Assembly (NCBI GenBank): GCA_016490735.1
Contig: JAEMWC010000007.1
Span: forward strand, 315,001 to 379,000
Length of the DNA: 64,000 bases
Source of the DNA: Pachyseris speciosa
Taxonomy: Eukaryota; Cnidaria; Anthozoa; Scleractinia; Pachyseridae
Reading direction: 5' to 3'
Positions within the stretch are counted from its first letter, which is position 1; every line of letters starts with the position of its first letter. Below are positions 1 through 10,079 of the stretch, in pieces. A program made the translations under genes and the position numbers. The notes under the pieces were generated by a model. It had not been told where the DNA came from. It saw only the letters and a program-made list of their open reading frames with translations, and did not search any database.

Positions 1-2900
1 ACGTAGCTATTTTTTATCCGTGAAGCGACAACAATGGCCCAAGTTCGGTTTGCTTGCGATTTCTGCTAAATTTACAGCCATTCTTCATCTTTAGCGGCTG
101 CCTGATGAGCATCATTAAGCGTGACTGTAGCTAAGAGTCCACTTTCTCAAAGAATCGAGCAAGGTGATGTACTTTGTTGTTGAATTTGGCTTGTTACTCG
201 ACGAACTGGGAATTTGGCCGGTCGAACACTTATTACCTTTGGGACTCGACTATTGATGAATTTCTCGACCTACCGCCACATATTTTGGAATTTCTGTGTA
301 CTGAAGATGACCACGAGCAGGAAATTTTGGCGGTAGGTCGGAGTGGCTGTAGACTTAGTTTATATGTGAAAGAATTGGGGAAGGAACGGGCGCTGTCAAA
401 AATTCTCGTTAGTTCCCAGCATGCAACGCGCTCGAGATGTTGAAAATGTCGGGAAGGCCCGAATGCACTGGAACAAAAGGCTGTATCTACGCTCGGGAGA
501 AGAATATGAACAAAAAAAGTCATTTCTAAGCTAGAAAAAGGATTGAATTTCGTTATGATGGTTGAATTTTGGTTTTTTGACGATGATTTCCCTAAAAAAC
601 ATGAAGGCAAAAAGGGGCATTTTTGTTGTTTCTCTTTGACGTTAAAAACGGCCAGTTTCGTTCTTGTCCAAACTCAAAAGGCCATATTTGGTAAAAATCG
701 CTACGTTTCTTGCATTTATTGGATATCCAAATTTAAAGGGCATTCCATTTCGTGCTCACAACTAACAGTTAAGGCAATATTCGTGCGATTGAGAAAGTTG
801 CAATGTTTTGAAGCATGGGAGTTTTTTACGGCCGGTTTTGGCCGGCACGGGTGCCAATGGGTTTAGAACAAGAATCACTTCGTGAATTTTACCGGGGCCA
901 CTTTTGCCTTGGCAACCCACGTTTAAACTAGCATGCATAAGGGTCGTTTACATCAAGAAGTTTATCGCGGGACATGAAAATCTATTTAATCGCGAATATT
1001 CTTTGGAGAAAAAAAACGTCTAATTACTAATGTGAAAAGAGAAAATGATATTTGCTTGTGTACTCATTTCAATAATAGAATTACGCCTCGGCTTTCATAA
1101 AAATCTTCCCTGCAGAGGTCTCTTCTGCCAGCAGGGCCGGAAATATAAAAATCACGCCGGCCAAGGGCGCCTATGCTTTGTCGCATAAAAATTGGCATAA
1201 AATCTACATTAAATCAAACGGCTGATTCTTAACGATATCCAAAAAAGTAAATTTAATTTAGTCATAGTTTACAATTTTTGAAAACGTGGTGACCCTGTGC
1301 TGTTGAAGACGGTTTTTTGTCTTGAAATCACGGGCTCGAAAAGTCCAGGTAATCATGGCACGTTGCGGGCCAAATCTACAAACTTCCAGGGTCTCGTTTT
1401 CATTCCTAAAACGGACAAATTACTTCCTTGGCACTTAAAATAAAAAGGAAAAACATAAATCGATGTTTAGGTAGCCTCAGAATGGAAGATCAAGGTGAAC
1501 GGAGCCCTCAAACTTTTCTTGTGAATAATTTTTCCTTCAATCAACGGCGACGAAAACAAGGCGATCGGTGCGCTTTCAAGAGAGTTTTGAATACAGATAG
1601 CGGATTTAAAGCTGCTGCCTGGACTTTAGAAAACAAAAATGGCAATGTACATATTAGTTGGAAGTTGAATTCAGCTTTTAGCACGATAGGCAACGCCACA
1701 GCCGATAAAATAACTGCAAAATTTGTGGGAAAAACTCACGCTTTCGCTTTTGCGTAAATAATTAATTCGAACACGCGTTCACGCAGCGAATCGCGTCTGT
1801 GAAATTTCGAACATTTTTTGTGCTTTTAGATAAGTTTTTTTGCCTCATCTTGAATGAAAATTTATTGTTATTGAACTTCCTGTGGCGTTTCTTTCATTTG
1901 GTTGCCTTCATTTGAGAGTTTTAGTGCACGCTGGATTTGGATTTCTGTACATTTACGGCGACCCCGTGATTTGTTTGTTTAGTATATTCGCTTCCCTCAA
2001 ATATATTTTTATTGAGTCTTGTTCAGCTTCTACGGAACTGCCGGGGATAGAGCTAAGTTGGTACTAAATTTACACAGTTGAAAAACGATTTATTTTAAAA
2101 TGATTGCCTTGTTTTTGTCGTCTTTTTGATGTACAACTTTCCTCTTTCTCTCGCTGCGCTGTAAAATTTCGTCGGGCGGCGAAAAAATTATCCGATTTCT
2201 TCTTTTTGAATTTGTTTTACGTGTGTTTTTCGCCGAGGACTTCGGTATAAGAATCGAAGGAATCCTTTTAAAGAGAAACTTTTTTAACATGCTACTCTTG
2301 TTCTTGAGACGTGTTATAAAACGCAGTAAATAAACTTACGTTTTACAAGAGATTGATGTAAAGATAGTTTTGAAATGTGTTCGCTTTGATTCTCGATAAA
2401 AGGTTCACTCTCAAGTGCAGTGGTCGCTCATAAATACGTCTCTCAAAAAATCCACTCTTAAGTTTTCACACATGAAGTAGTCTCTCGCAAAGATTGTAGA
2501 AGTTTTCGTTCCCCCAAAAGTTATAATCTTTGTCCGGAATGCCTTCGATTGCCTCGAGTAAAGTTACTATGTGTGCACTTCGAGAAATTTGTCACAGCGG
2601 AAAGCGGGGCCCTGCAAACGAGACTTTGAAAAAACGAAAGGAACAAACAGCATTTTATGACTGGTTCCAGCCTTCGGCTGGCCCCGGTAAAAAGAAAGAT
2701 GATTAGCATTTTGGTCAAGAGAGAACTGAGGAAATATTGCCAGTATTGATGGTATTACTTTATAAAAGATTGATGCGTTTCTTTGCCGACATTTTTGACA
2801 GGGGTGAATGATATATGAGGATGCGAGGATTATTTCTTCATTTCATTCTTGACAGGTGTTGGGGTAATATAAAATACAACTCCCCCTCCATCTCCCCCCG
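1..2900. other. No recognisable gene; AT-rich non-coding DNA
   Basis: I see no exon with a known domain or convincing splice boundaries. The longest open frames (174-443 and 1428-1757, plus strand) start with ATG but show no recognisable motif, no signal peptide and no splice context, so I do not call them genes. A homopolymer-rich stretch lies near 2880-2900. Confidence 0.5.
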
Positions 2901-3003
2901 CCATTGCGAGAAAAGTTGCACGAAACATTGTGCAACTTAAATCGTTGCGAGGCAAGTCGCAGTCGAGTTCTACTATCTGCAACAGTTCGTGCTCCGAGTG
3001 GTG

Positions 3004-3644
3004 AGGGGGGGACTCCCTTATATGGGCTAGATAGGTATGTGCGGCCCTAAACGGTATGGTTTTTAAGCCGTTTTGGTCTGAAATATGGTATCGATTTTAA
3101 CCATTTGGAGATTTCCATGGTCATTTGGTGGTAAGAAAATCGGCGTTGGAATTATCTAGGGTCATTTTGCGTACTCAATTAACAATTGACCAAAAACACA
3201 AAAAGTGGTAACTCTAAATTGTTTAAGGCTATTTCTTTCCAGAAATAGACGATTTTTTTCCCGGCCTTGAAACGTTTTCACAAGTTATTACAATTTGTGA
3301 CTCTTATTTCTAAAATAAGTTAACCATTTTAACCATTTTGGTCTAGAATAGGGTATGGTTTGTGCACTCTATTCCTGAATTGAGTATGTTTTTTTTAGAA
3401 GAAGCTCCTTCTTCATCATCAGGCGACAAGACCATCAACAAAAGAGTCACAAAAGCCCTTCTCAAATTATGTTTACGCCAACCGTGTACGTGAAATAGGT
3501 CTGAAATAGGGTATCGAATTTTTGGCTAGATCTGAACAAGGTTCAGGGGAAAATCGCAGGTTTTGGTTGAATTAGGATAAGGGTTTCAGGAAGCAGGCCG
3601 CACACCCCCAACCAATGTTTCTGGGAGTACCCCCCCCCCCCGGA
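3004..3644. mobile_element. TIR element (MITE candidate) with G-rich ends
   Basis: The left end reads a G-run, then ACTCCC, then a GTGCGGCC block. The right end, read on the other strand, gives a G-run, TACTCCC and GTGTGCGGCC in the same order, so the ends are inverted repeats of roughly 45 bp. The interior is non-coding and contains the word 'ggtctgaaata' several times. Sequences flanking it (2911-2990 and 3654-3760) share 'gcaacgatt/aatcgttgc' and 'gttgcaag' words in inverted orientation, which suggests insertion into an older palindromic element. No transposase is present. Confidence 0.45.
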
Positions 3645-4184
3645 TTCCTGCAACCTGTCTAGCAACGATTTTGGCCGTTGCAAGTTATGTTACACTTGGT
3701 ACGTGTACAATATCTTGTGCAAGTTGTCTCGCAATTGCGTTGTAAGACAAGTTGCAAGTAACAATGCACAATTTAAGAACTCCTTAATAGTAGTCAGTAA
3801 TGATGGAATGACAAATGTCATAATTTGGTTGTATAAAGCAGTGACGGAAATTTCTTCACGCATCGCATGTTTGTTTTTAGTCGGCTATTCTGTCTTTGTC
3901 AAATCGTTTGAAAATTTAAGCAAAATTTTGGGCCCAAGCTCCCTAACAAGCCTCACGCCTTGTTAGCCAATCAATACGAGCGTTTTGACGTTCTTCTCAA
4001 AGCTTAAACCATGAATTTACATTAGAATGCACATTTGTGAGTTATTTTTAAAACACCTGGCAGCTGCACCGTGTCTAAAAGCCAGTCTAACAGCTTCTTT
4101 TACTACACACAAAATTTTACTGCAAATTTACGGGCGCGGTTTGTTATTGTGCGTGTTTAACACATCCCTCAACAATAATGTCAG

Positions 4185-4466
4185 CCGTCCCGCAAATATC
4201 GCTCCCCTGACGGAAAACTGAAGTACGCGCTCTTCAGCGAACATCTCTACCACGCTCTTGATGTTCGAAAAGTGGAAGGGATCACTGTTCCAAGTCGAAA
4301 TCACTGCTTGAATACATGTGTGAAAATCCCTCAATGTTTATCTGCAAACCTGGCAGCTTTTCATCGCTCAGACGGTAATCTAACCTGTGATCTTTTACCG
4401 ACCGACAAGTACATCGCACAAGAAAAGTTTCGAAGAAACCACAGTTTCCACCATTATAGCATCACC
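4185..4466 (+). CDS. Exon: PAN/apple-like module
   Basis: This encodes about 94 residues. A PAN-like pattern is visible: 'HCLNTCVKIPQCLSAN' (paired cysteines with the C-x3-C spacing), then 'LTCDLLP' and a final 'FHHYSI' strand. The acceptor chosen is TCAG at 4181-4184 with a weak pyrimidine tract; the donor is GTGGGT. The phase-0 join to the EGF exon supports the donor. The start boundary is less certain than the end. Confidence 0.6.
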
Positions 4467-7400
4467 GTGGGTATCTGTGGGGCGATCAAACATTTTCATT
4501 CAGTATCGTGTTGGTTGAACATGTTTGACCGTTTAGCAGCTTCTCTCAATACCCTGGGTGCCAGAGGTTCAGTATTTTTCGTTTTAAGGAGGAAAATTTC
4601 GCGGCGTAGCCGCGATAACGAAGCGTCAAGCGTCTTCGCGTCTTAATGTCTTCGTTCGCTTAACGTTTAGCGGCTTAACCGCCGGCTTCGCTCAGAACAA
4701 TAAAACCGCCCGTCACCCAGGGTACTTCTCTCACCTGTGCATTGAAATGGATTTGCATGTTTGATCTAGATCGAAACATTTTCATCTAACATTTCCCTAC
4801 CGAACAGATTTTTCACAGTTTAACCGGTACAAAGAAACTAATCAAAGCTTAGTCAAGTAATAATTTCAGCAGTAATACGTCAAAAGCTCTCTGTGGGTTC
4901 ACTTTGTTCTGTCAGTTGATCAAACAAATTTTCTACCCAACGATGTCTCTACCAAGCACAATGTTGGACTAAACTGTTTGATCATTAGCTGAGGATTTAC
5001 TTTTTTAAACGCGATTGTCCCTAATATATAAGTAGGCTAGGTTAATAGAGGAGCTACTATGGACTCTTGCACAGAAAGCAGTTGAACTTGCTTTCACCGA
5101 TCTGCTAGCTCGTCTTTTATTTTGAGCAAAACAACTTCATCTTCTTCGTAATTTGTATTCGCGTTGCATTCGCTAAAAGGGTATTAAGTTCAAGAGCTTG
5201 AGAAGATACTCCGGAATATGAATTTTTGAGTGTTAAAAGGAACTCAAGGAAAAAAGTTTTTTTTTCCCATGAAAAGCCTAGAACTGGGTTCGACTTGCAT
5301 GGCGGCAGGCGTAACGGGATTGTTGTGGTTGTTTCAACTCTTAAAGGGCTTTCACTAAATCAAGGCATCTTCCTGCACACAAAAAAAGATCACAGAACAC
5401 TTAATCATTAGTAGGAGGAACTAATAGCTCAAATCTCTCCTTTAGACAAACCGTTTGCCATTTTTACGGATGCGTGTTTTATTTTAAGTGGATGCGTATT
5501 TTCAAGTGGTAGAATCCTCTACGCCGCTGGTGAATTAAATAAATGACTGTCATGGAAGCTCAATATTTGGTATAATAGTTGTCTTTTGTTTAGGAATGAA
5601 ACTCTCATTGTTCTCTCGACCGGTTGTAAAAAACAATTATCTATACTGGCTTTTGACGCAAAGAAGTAGTTGAATTGTTTGTTTGTTTGGCTTGCGAGCA
5701 AGCGAGTGTTTTTACTCCGCTTGGGTGATTCTTTTGACGTGCCTCAACAGTCAAGACAATTTTGTCCTTAAGTTATTAACACGTAATCGCAATGATTCCT
5801 TGTAAAATTAAGGATTAATATCACTTGCGTTTTCCGAACAAGCGTGGCATTAATCCTTAATTTTACTCGGCCCCACGCGATTACCTATACAAAATATCGG
5901 GGGGCGTAGGGGAAGGGGGGTGGGGGGGGGGGAGGTTAGCATGGTTGTTATAATGTGCGTTGGCTCTCCATTATCATCATCATCATCTTTATTTAAAAAG
6001 ACGGTAAATACATGAACAATTTAATATAAAAGCTACAACTATTACGACTGTAACTTTCGCTCAGGAAGGGCTGTAACAGCCAACCAAGAGACCCGATGCA
6101 AATATGGCTGCCTTTAAGTTATTCTTTTCTTCGTATTCAAAATAAGCCTGACTAACCTGTTTCAGGATGACAAATTCTTTAGAATCGTGATCTCAAAATC
6201 GACGTTAGTCAGGCTATTTTGAATACAAACAAAAGAATAATTTAAAGCCAGCTTTTTTTGCATAGGGTCTATGAAGTCCTTAGAGTTCCTTTCGCTTCAT
6301 ACTCAGAGTGGCTGTGAAAGTTTCCCTTGTCACAATGGAGGAACATGCCAAGCATTGTACGAAAATGACGATTACCTTTGCAAATGTGGAAGAAACTTCA
6401 CAGGGAAACGCTGTGAACGCCAAAGAGGTGAGCGAAATCGTATTTTGCTTGGGACAAATAAGGCACACATTAGATGGCAAGGCAAACAAGGCACTTTTAC
6501 AGTGCTTGATATTGATTGGCTAACATGGGCTAGCTAGCTAAAGTTTATTGGCTAATGGAATGACGTGTTTAATTCTTATTTGCTGCTTAACTTTCCGATT
6601 TGGCCTATCCGCTTTCAAGTGATTGTAATCGGACAGGTCGAATCCGCCATAACGAAGACACAAATAGGGCTGTTAAGGACCAATCATATTCGAGCATTTT
6701 GTTATTGACATTATTACTATTATCATTAGCGTTAGCATTAGCATTCAAGGTAGTCATCTCAACAACAGTGGTGCGAAGCATATTCAAAGTTTGCTGCTAA
6801 AGCCTGGTTTACGTTTGTGAGATAAGAACAAGCGTAATCGCACGTATAAGCACAATGACGTTCACACTAGCGACTTACGCATGCGCAGTGCGAGTCACAT
6901 AGGTGGATAAACAAGATGGCGGAAGAAACAAGATGGCGCTTATGCCTATGCTTATTTCATACCAGTTCCCTCTTGGGAAATAAGCATAGCATAAGCTTAT
7001 GCTTGTACTCATTTCACCTCAATGTATGGCTAGCGTTTTCTGGTTCTTAGCTTGCGCCTACCCTTGTGCTTATCTCGCAAGTGTGAAGCAGGCTTAACTG
7101 CATCGACAAATCTCTAGCTTCAGTACAATCCAGAGAACTTCTAAACAAAACTCAAACAAGAAAAGTGGCGCAAACACAGAGTTACACCAATCACAGAGTG
7201 AAGTGAAATGAAACCAATGCAAACGAGAATTAGTTTCTAGGCTCAACTAAAAAACTCTCTAAAATGCATATTAGTATAAATCTACTAGCGTTCTATCACG
7301 AATGCCTTCTCTGATTGGCTACGCTACTCGCTATCTAGTCTGTGATAGATAATCTACCCCTTAAATGCCAAATATAAAACACGAGAAATCAACAACCAGA

Positions 7401-7604
7401 AACCTCAAGCTATTCCAATTGGTGTCTTCCTGGCAGCCGGCCCCGATGGGAATCCCAGTGGCTCGTACCAATTTACGGGAAGTATTGACAGCTACATGGA
7501 GTTCCCTAACGATGGTGGATTAGATGTAAAGTACTCTATCACGGTGATATGCTGGGTGTTTCCAGAAAGCGTAGACGGTCCTCTGTTCCTCTTCTCTTAT
7601 TTGG
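4185..7604 (+). CDS. PAN/apple-EGF-laminin G-like extracellular protein, partial gene (exons 4185-4466, 6307-6427, 7410-7604)
   Basis: Three plus-strand exons join in frame: phase 0 between the first two and phase 1 into the third. In order they encode a PAN/apple-like module, one EGF domain and the start of a laminin G / concanavalin A-like lectin domain. This order is that of a large cnidarian family of secreted or surface adhesive proteins. The 5' end (start codon, signal peptide) is not found. After the third exon a donor (GTAAGC) is present, but no exon continuing the laminin G domain is visible before the next gene. Introns carry a MULE-type MITE, Element X fragments and two MITEs. The locus may be a truncated paralogue. 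The domain calls are from pattern recognition, not a profile search. Confidence 0.6.
4490..5000 (+). mobile_element. Element X internal fragment, split by a MITE
   Basis: The words 'catgtttgatctagatc' and 'gtttgaccgtttagc' and their spacing match the interiors of the Element X copies at 35.7 and 58.3 kb. It is non-coding, begins just after the PAN exon, and is interrupted by the 176 bp element at 4549-4724. Confidence 0.55.
4549..4724. mobile_element. MULE-like MITE with 9 bp target duplication
   Basis: The termini are inverted copies of TACCCTGGGTG. The element is flanked by a perfect 9 bp direct repeat, CTTCTCTCA, at 4540-4548 and 4725-4733, the duplication length expected for Mutator-like transposition. 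Removing the element restores the Element X sequence around it. There is no coding content. Confidence 0.7.
5110..5870 (-). mobile_element. Element X fragment, reverse orientation
   Basis: The reverse complement matches the second half of the copies at 35.5-37.6 and 43.2-45.3 kb, including the 'caaagaagtagttgaa' and 'gagtgtttt.actccgcttgg' words. Its end (about 5770-5870) is a hairpin built from two inverted copies of 'taaaattaaggattaat'. It is non-coding. Confidence 0.55.
6089..6270. mobile_element. MITE, family M4 (copy 1)
   Basis: The inverted termini are AGACCCGATGCA and, at the right end, TGCATAGGGTCT. The interior has an inverted pair 'cctgactaacc' / 'cgttagtcagg' and 'ttcaaaataagcc' words. 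The same layout recurs at 12.87 and 52.09 kb. It lies in the intron just upstream of the EGF exon. Confidence 0.65.
6307..6427 (+). CDS. Exon: EGF-like domain
   Basis: About 40 residues with the six-cysteine EGF pattern: 'CESFPCHNGGTCQ', then 'YLCKCGRNFTGKRCE'. The 'NGGTC' and 'C.C...FTGKRCE' signatures are complete. The acceptor is ACTCAG and the donor GTGAGC. It starts in phase 0 and ends in phase 1, matching the laminin G exon if that starts at 7410. Confidence 0.75.
6801..7094. mobile_element. MITE with TAA target duplication (Harbinger-like)
   Basis: The left end AGCCTGGTTTACGTTTGTGAG and the reverse-complemented right end AGCCTGCTTCACACTTGCGAG match closely, followed by 'ataag.acaag'. 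TAA flanks both sides (6798-6800 and 7095-7097), as expected for PIF/Harbinger-type insertion. The interior repeats 'taagcatag' words and has no ORF. Confidence 0.6.
7410..7604 (+). CDS. Exon: start of laminin G / ConA-like lectin domain
   Basis: This encodes about 65 residues: 'IPIGVFLAAGPDGNPSGSY', 'FTGSIDSYMEFPN', 'GGLDVKYSITVICWVFPE'. The strands and the 'GGLDV..SIT..CWV.PE' block are typical of the cnidarian PAN-EGF-LamG family. The acceptor CTCAAG is weak but gives the correct phase. The donor is G|GTAAGC. The domain is incomplete here, as the following exons are not found. Confidence 0.65.
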
Positions 7605-7654
7605 GTAAGCTGTTAAGGCTCCTACAAACACTCGCAACATTGTTCATTCCAAAC

Positions 7655-8035
7655 AACACATGTCAATATCCGGCCTTTCATTACATCAAGGTACCACGGA
7701 AAGGCGTAAAAATGTCGTGCAAAAATTGATCTTTCAAATCGGCACTCTTAATCCCCACGGTATCAACGAGCGCTTTTCATTGAATTAACCTATTCCTGTT
7801 TTTCACGTCACCATATTACCACCAATAGCGTAGCTTTATTTGCTGTATATAAACCATACACAACCCACAATTCCTCGATTCGCTCCGACGAAGGGCTAAC
7901 GCTCGAAACGTCAGCTAATGGAATCCCAGTACGGTGGTCAATTTACATTATAAACTCTGTTGATAAACCCGAATTTTCGTGTTTCACTCCCCCACCGACG
8001 CAGTGCCACAGTTTCTTTAGAAACTAATTCCCTTT
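7655..8035 (+). mobile_element. Penelope-like element, 3' fragment (copy 1)
   Basis: About 375 bp nearly identical to 18434-18810. The first part is the tail of the GIY-YIG endonuclease-type frame ('EQKLIFQIGTLNPHGINERF' in the better copy) with in-frame damage here. The rest is the untranslated end, with a hammerhead-like core at 7886-7916. It lies 50 bp after the laminin G exon donor. Confidence 0.7.
7886..7916 (+). ncRNA. Hammerhead-ribozyme-like core of a Penelope-like element
   Basis: The layout is stem I (GCT...AGC), a CNGANGA-like box (CCGACGA), a GGGC/GCTC stem II, GAAAC and GTC. Established knowledge: Penelope-like elements carry type I hammerheads with minimal stem III. The expected U of CUGANGA is C here, and one extra A precedes stem II, so activity is doubtful. 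Confidence 0.4.
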
Positions 8036-8093
8036 ATTCAGTTATTGTTCATGTCGGCCCAACATGTTGCGTGTGTTTGAGCACCTTTTTAGC

Positions 8094-8337
8094 GGAACTC
8101 TAGACGGAGCACCATACTTGTAGAAACCCGTGAACTGCTTTTCTCATAGTAATCATGGTTAGCGGTATTGCTCGTGGGCGTCACCGCGCGTCGCGGCGAC
8201 GACAGAGCGGCCCAATAATTAATATAATAATAATAATAATAATAATATTAATACTAATCAATACTTGACCCCAACATGGAGGCTATACTCCAGCTGACCA
8301 GCTAGTTTACAGCGCACATCTTTGATATAGGACATCC

Positions 8338-8365
<28 letters not shown>
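8094..8365 (+). mobile_element. Element X terminal fragment
   Basis: It matches the terminal 250 bp of the full copy at 43.25 kb: 'cggagcaccata' followed by 'tagaaacccgt' and 'gggcgtcaccgc', then a TAA/TAAT-rich stretch and 'gatataggaca'. It carries an (ATA)n run at 8224-8248. It is non-coding. Confidence 0.55.
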
Positions 8366-8371
<6 letters not shown>

Positions 8372-9431
8372 CATCCGCCGACCAGTATCACGTGATTATA
8401 TCGCGGGCTCAAACCATTTATCCAGATTTGCCATTACGAAAAATCCGTCCGGTTTCCCTGTTGCTGAACATTTCAACAACCCTGGACACAGACTAAACGA
8501 CATGGAGGCTCGTTGCGTGAAAAAAAAATGCAGGGGTACTAACAACGCCAGACGCCGTGACAAAATGCGCCTAATTTTTCATTTTGACACCCTTAGGCTG
8601 CATGGACTAAACGTGGATTTTATTTTTTAAACAGCTTGACGCGCGCGCTCTTACCTATCCGTTAGAATCGCGCGTACAACTGTTTATTTATTCAATGGTG
8701 TGATCCATTCAGAACTCAACTTAGCACTGAGGAAGAGCTAGGCCCGAAACGTCTGCGACAAACATCGTTTTTAATTTGGCACTGCGTTATTACTATTCAC
8801 AACTTTTGAACCGAGCATTAGCTATGCCATGCTGATTAGGCTTAACAAGGCCTAAACAGTTGTCCATGACTGCTGATGCTTGGGCTCAATCTTTGATTTA
8901 GTAGATTCAAGGAGTAATGCTAGCTACCATGTGGCCTTAGTGCCCAAATAGTGGCTTCAGCTTACCAGATCTCATCAATTTGTGAGGTATCCTTGTGTGG
9001 AATGACAGGGAACTTAAGCACCGGCGCTTTTGAGCCACTGACGTCAAACGGCTTTGTTAGCACTCCCTCATTAGATCGTTTTTTTCATACTTTTGTATTC
9101 GCATTTTATTGCATGCACCCCCCCCCCCCGCATTTCTTACCTTTTTTTTTTTTTTTTTTAGGCGAAAGATGGTAGCTACAGGCCTCAATTGAATCCTTTT
9201 ATCTTCTTATAGGCCTTGGCGCTACCACATTTGTATAACTAAAGTGTCTTTACTCCTATAGAGGCAGTCTACTGGGAAATGTGCGAAACGTCCACCTCCG
9301 GTTGCGGTACGTTGCTCAAAAGCGCCTTTGCTTTTAACTGTTTGAAACGTGTAGTTAGAGAATATTTGCCCTTAATTTCCCAGAAAATACACATAACACC
9401 AGTGTGCTTCTTTTAGCATTGGTATTAAAAA
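8366..9431. other. Non-coding stretch with homopolymers
   Basis: There is no exon with a recognisable domain. It contains the hammerhead-like core at 8727-8753, a C-run near 9118-9130 and a T-run near 9143-9160. It is probably old repeat DNA. Confidence 0.4.
8727..8753 (+). ncRNA. Hammerhead-ribozyme-like core
   Basis: It reads CTGAGGA, then a G/C-rich stem-loop, then GAAAC and GTC, flanked by GCA and TGC that can pair as stem I. The CUGANGA box is intact, unlike the core at 7886. The stem II pairing has one mismatch and an extra A. The host element is unknown, and cleavage activity is not established. Confidence 0.4.
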
Positions 9432-10063
9432 TCTTTTCTGGAAGTACTATATCGATACCATTGTTAAGAAAGTTATTAAAAATGTTGGGCTTATTGTAAA
9501 ACTGCGCCATTTTGTTCCTCAACAAATACTATTGAATATCTACCAATTGCTAATCAATCCTTACTTAACTTATGAACTCGCTGCCGGAGATATGTAAGAT
9601 TCATCTCAATAAAATACTAATTCTTCAGAAAAAGGCACTTCGTATGATGTATTTTGCTGACAGATATGATCATGCAATCCCTTTATTATTTCTTGATGGC
9701 AATATTGTGCCAATAAATTTTCTTTATTATGGGTCTGTTTCACATGTAATGCACGACATCAGTAATAACAATGTACCATCAAATATGTTACATTTATTTG
9801 AGAAAACATCCAGCATCCATTCATATAACACACGATCGTCCACCTCCAGAACGGAACGTCAAAAATTCTAGATTAGAGATACAAAAACATGCCTTTTCTA
9901 GATTTGGTGTAAGACTGTGGAATGGAATACCTTGTCATATTACAGATTTGCCAAAAGAAACATTTAAAAAGGTCCTCCGTCAATTGCCTTTTGATATTTT
10001 GGGAAAAGAAGATAACTACATTGAAATACCAGCGATTATTAAAAAAGTAGGATTGATTAAATA
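9432..10063 (+). mobile_element. LINE reverse-transcriptase C-terminal remnant
   Basis: Open frames separated by one frameshift near 9850 encode the C-terminal part of a non-LTR reverse transcriptase protein: 'ILQKKALRMMYFADRYDHA', 'SSIHSYNTRS', 'FGVRLWNGIP', and a C-terminal 'FKKVLRQLPFDIL'. This 'lQkkalR.i...YNTR...W..lp' layout is typical of CR1/jockey-group LINE 3' ends. It is 5' truncated and broken, so not functional. Confidence 0.7.
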
Positions 10064-10079
10064 GCTCTATTTTAATATA

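Noticed and set aside
174..443. Possible small gene of 89 codons
   Set aside because: No motif, no splice signals and an overlapping minus-strand frame of similar length. Chance is likely.
1428..1757. Possible gene of 109 codons
   Set aside because: No recognised domain, weak context, lysine-rich composition expected from AT-rich DNA.
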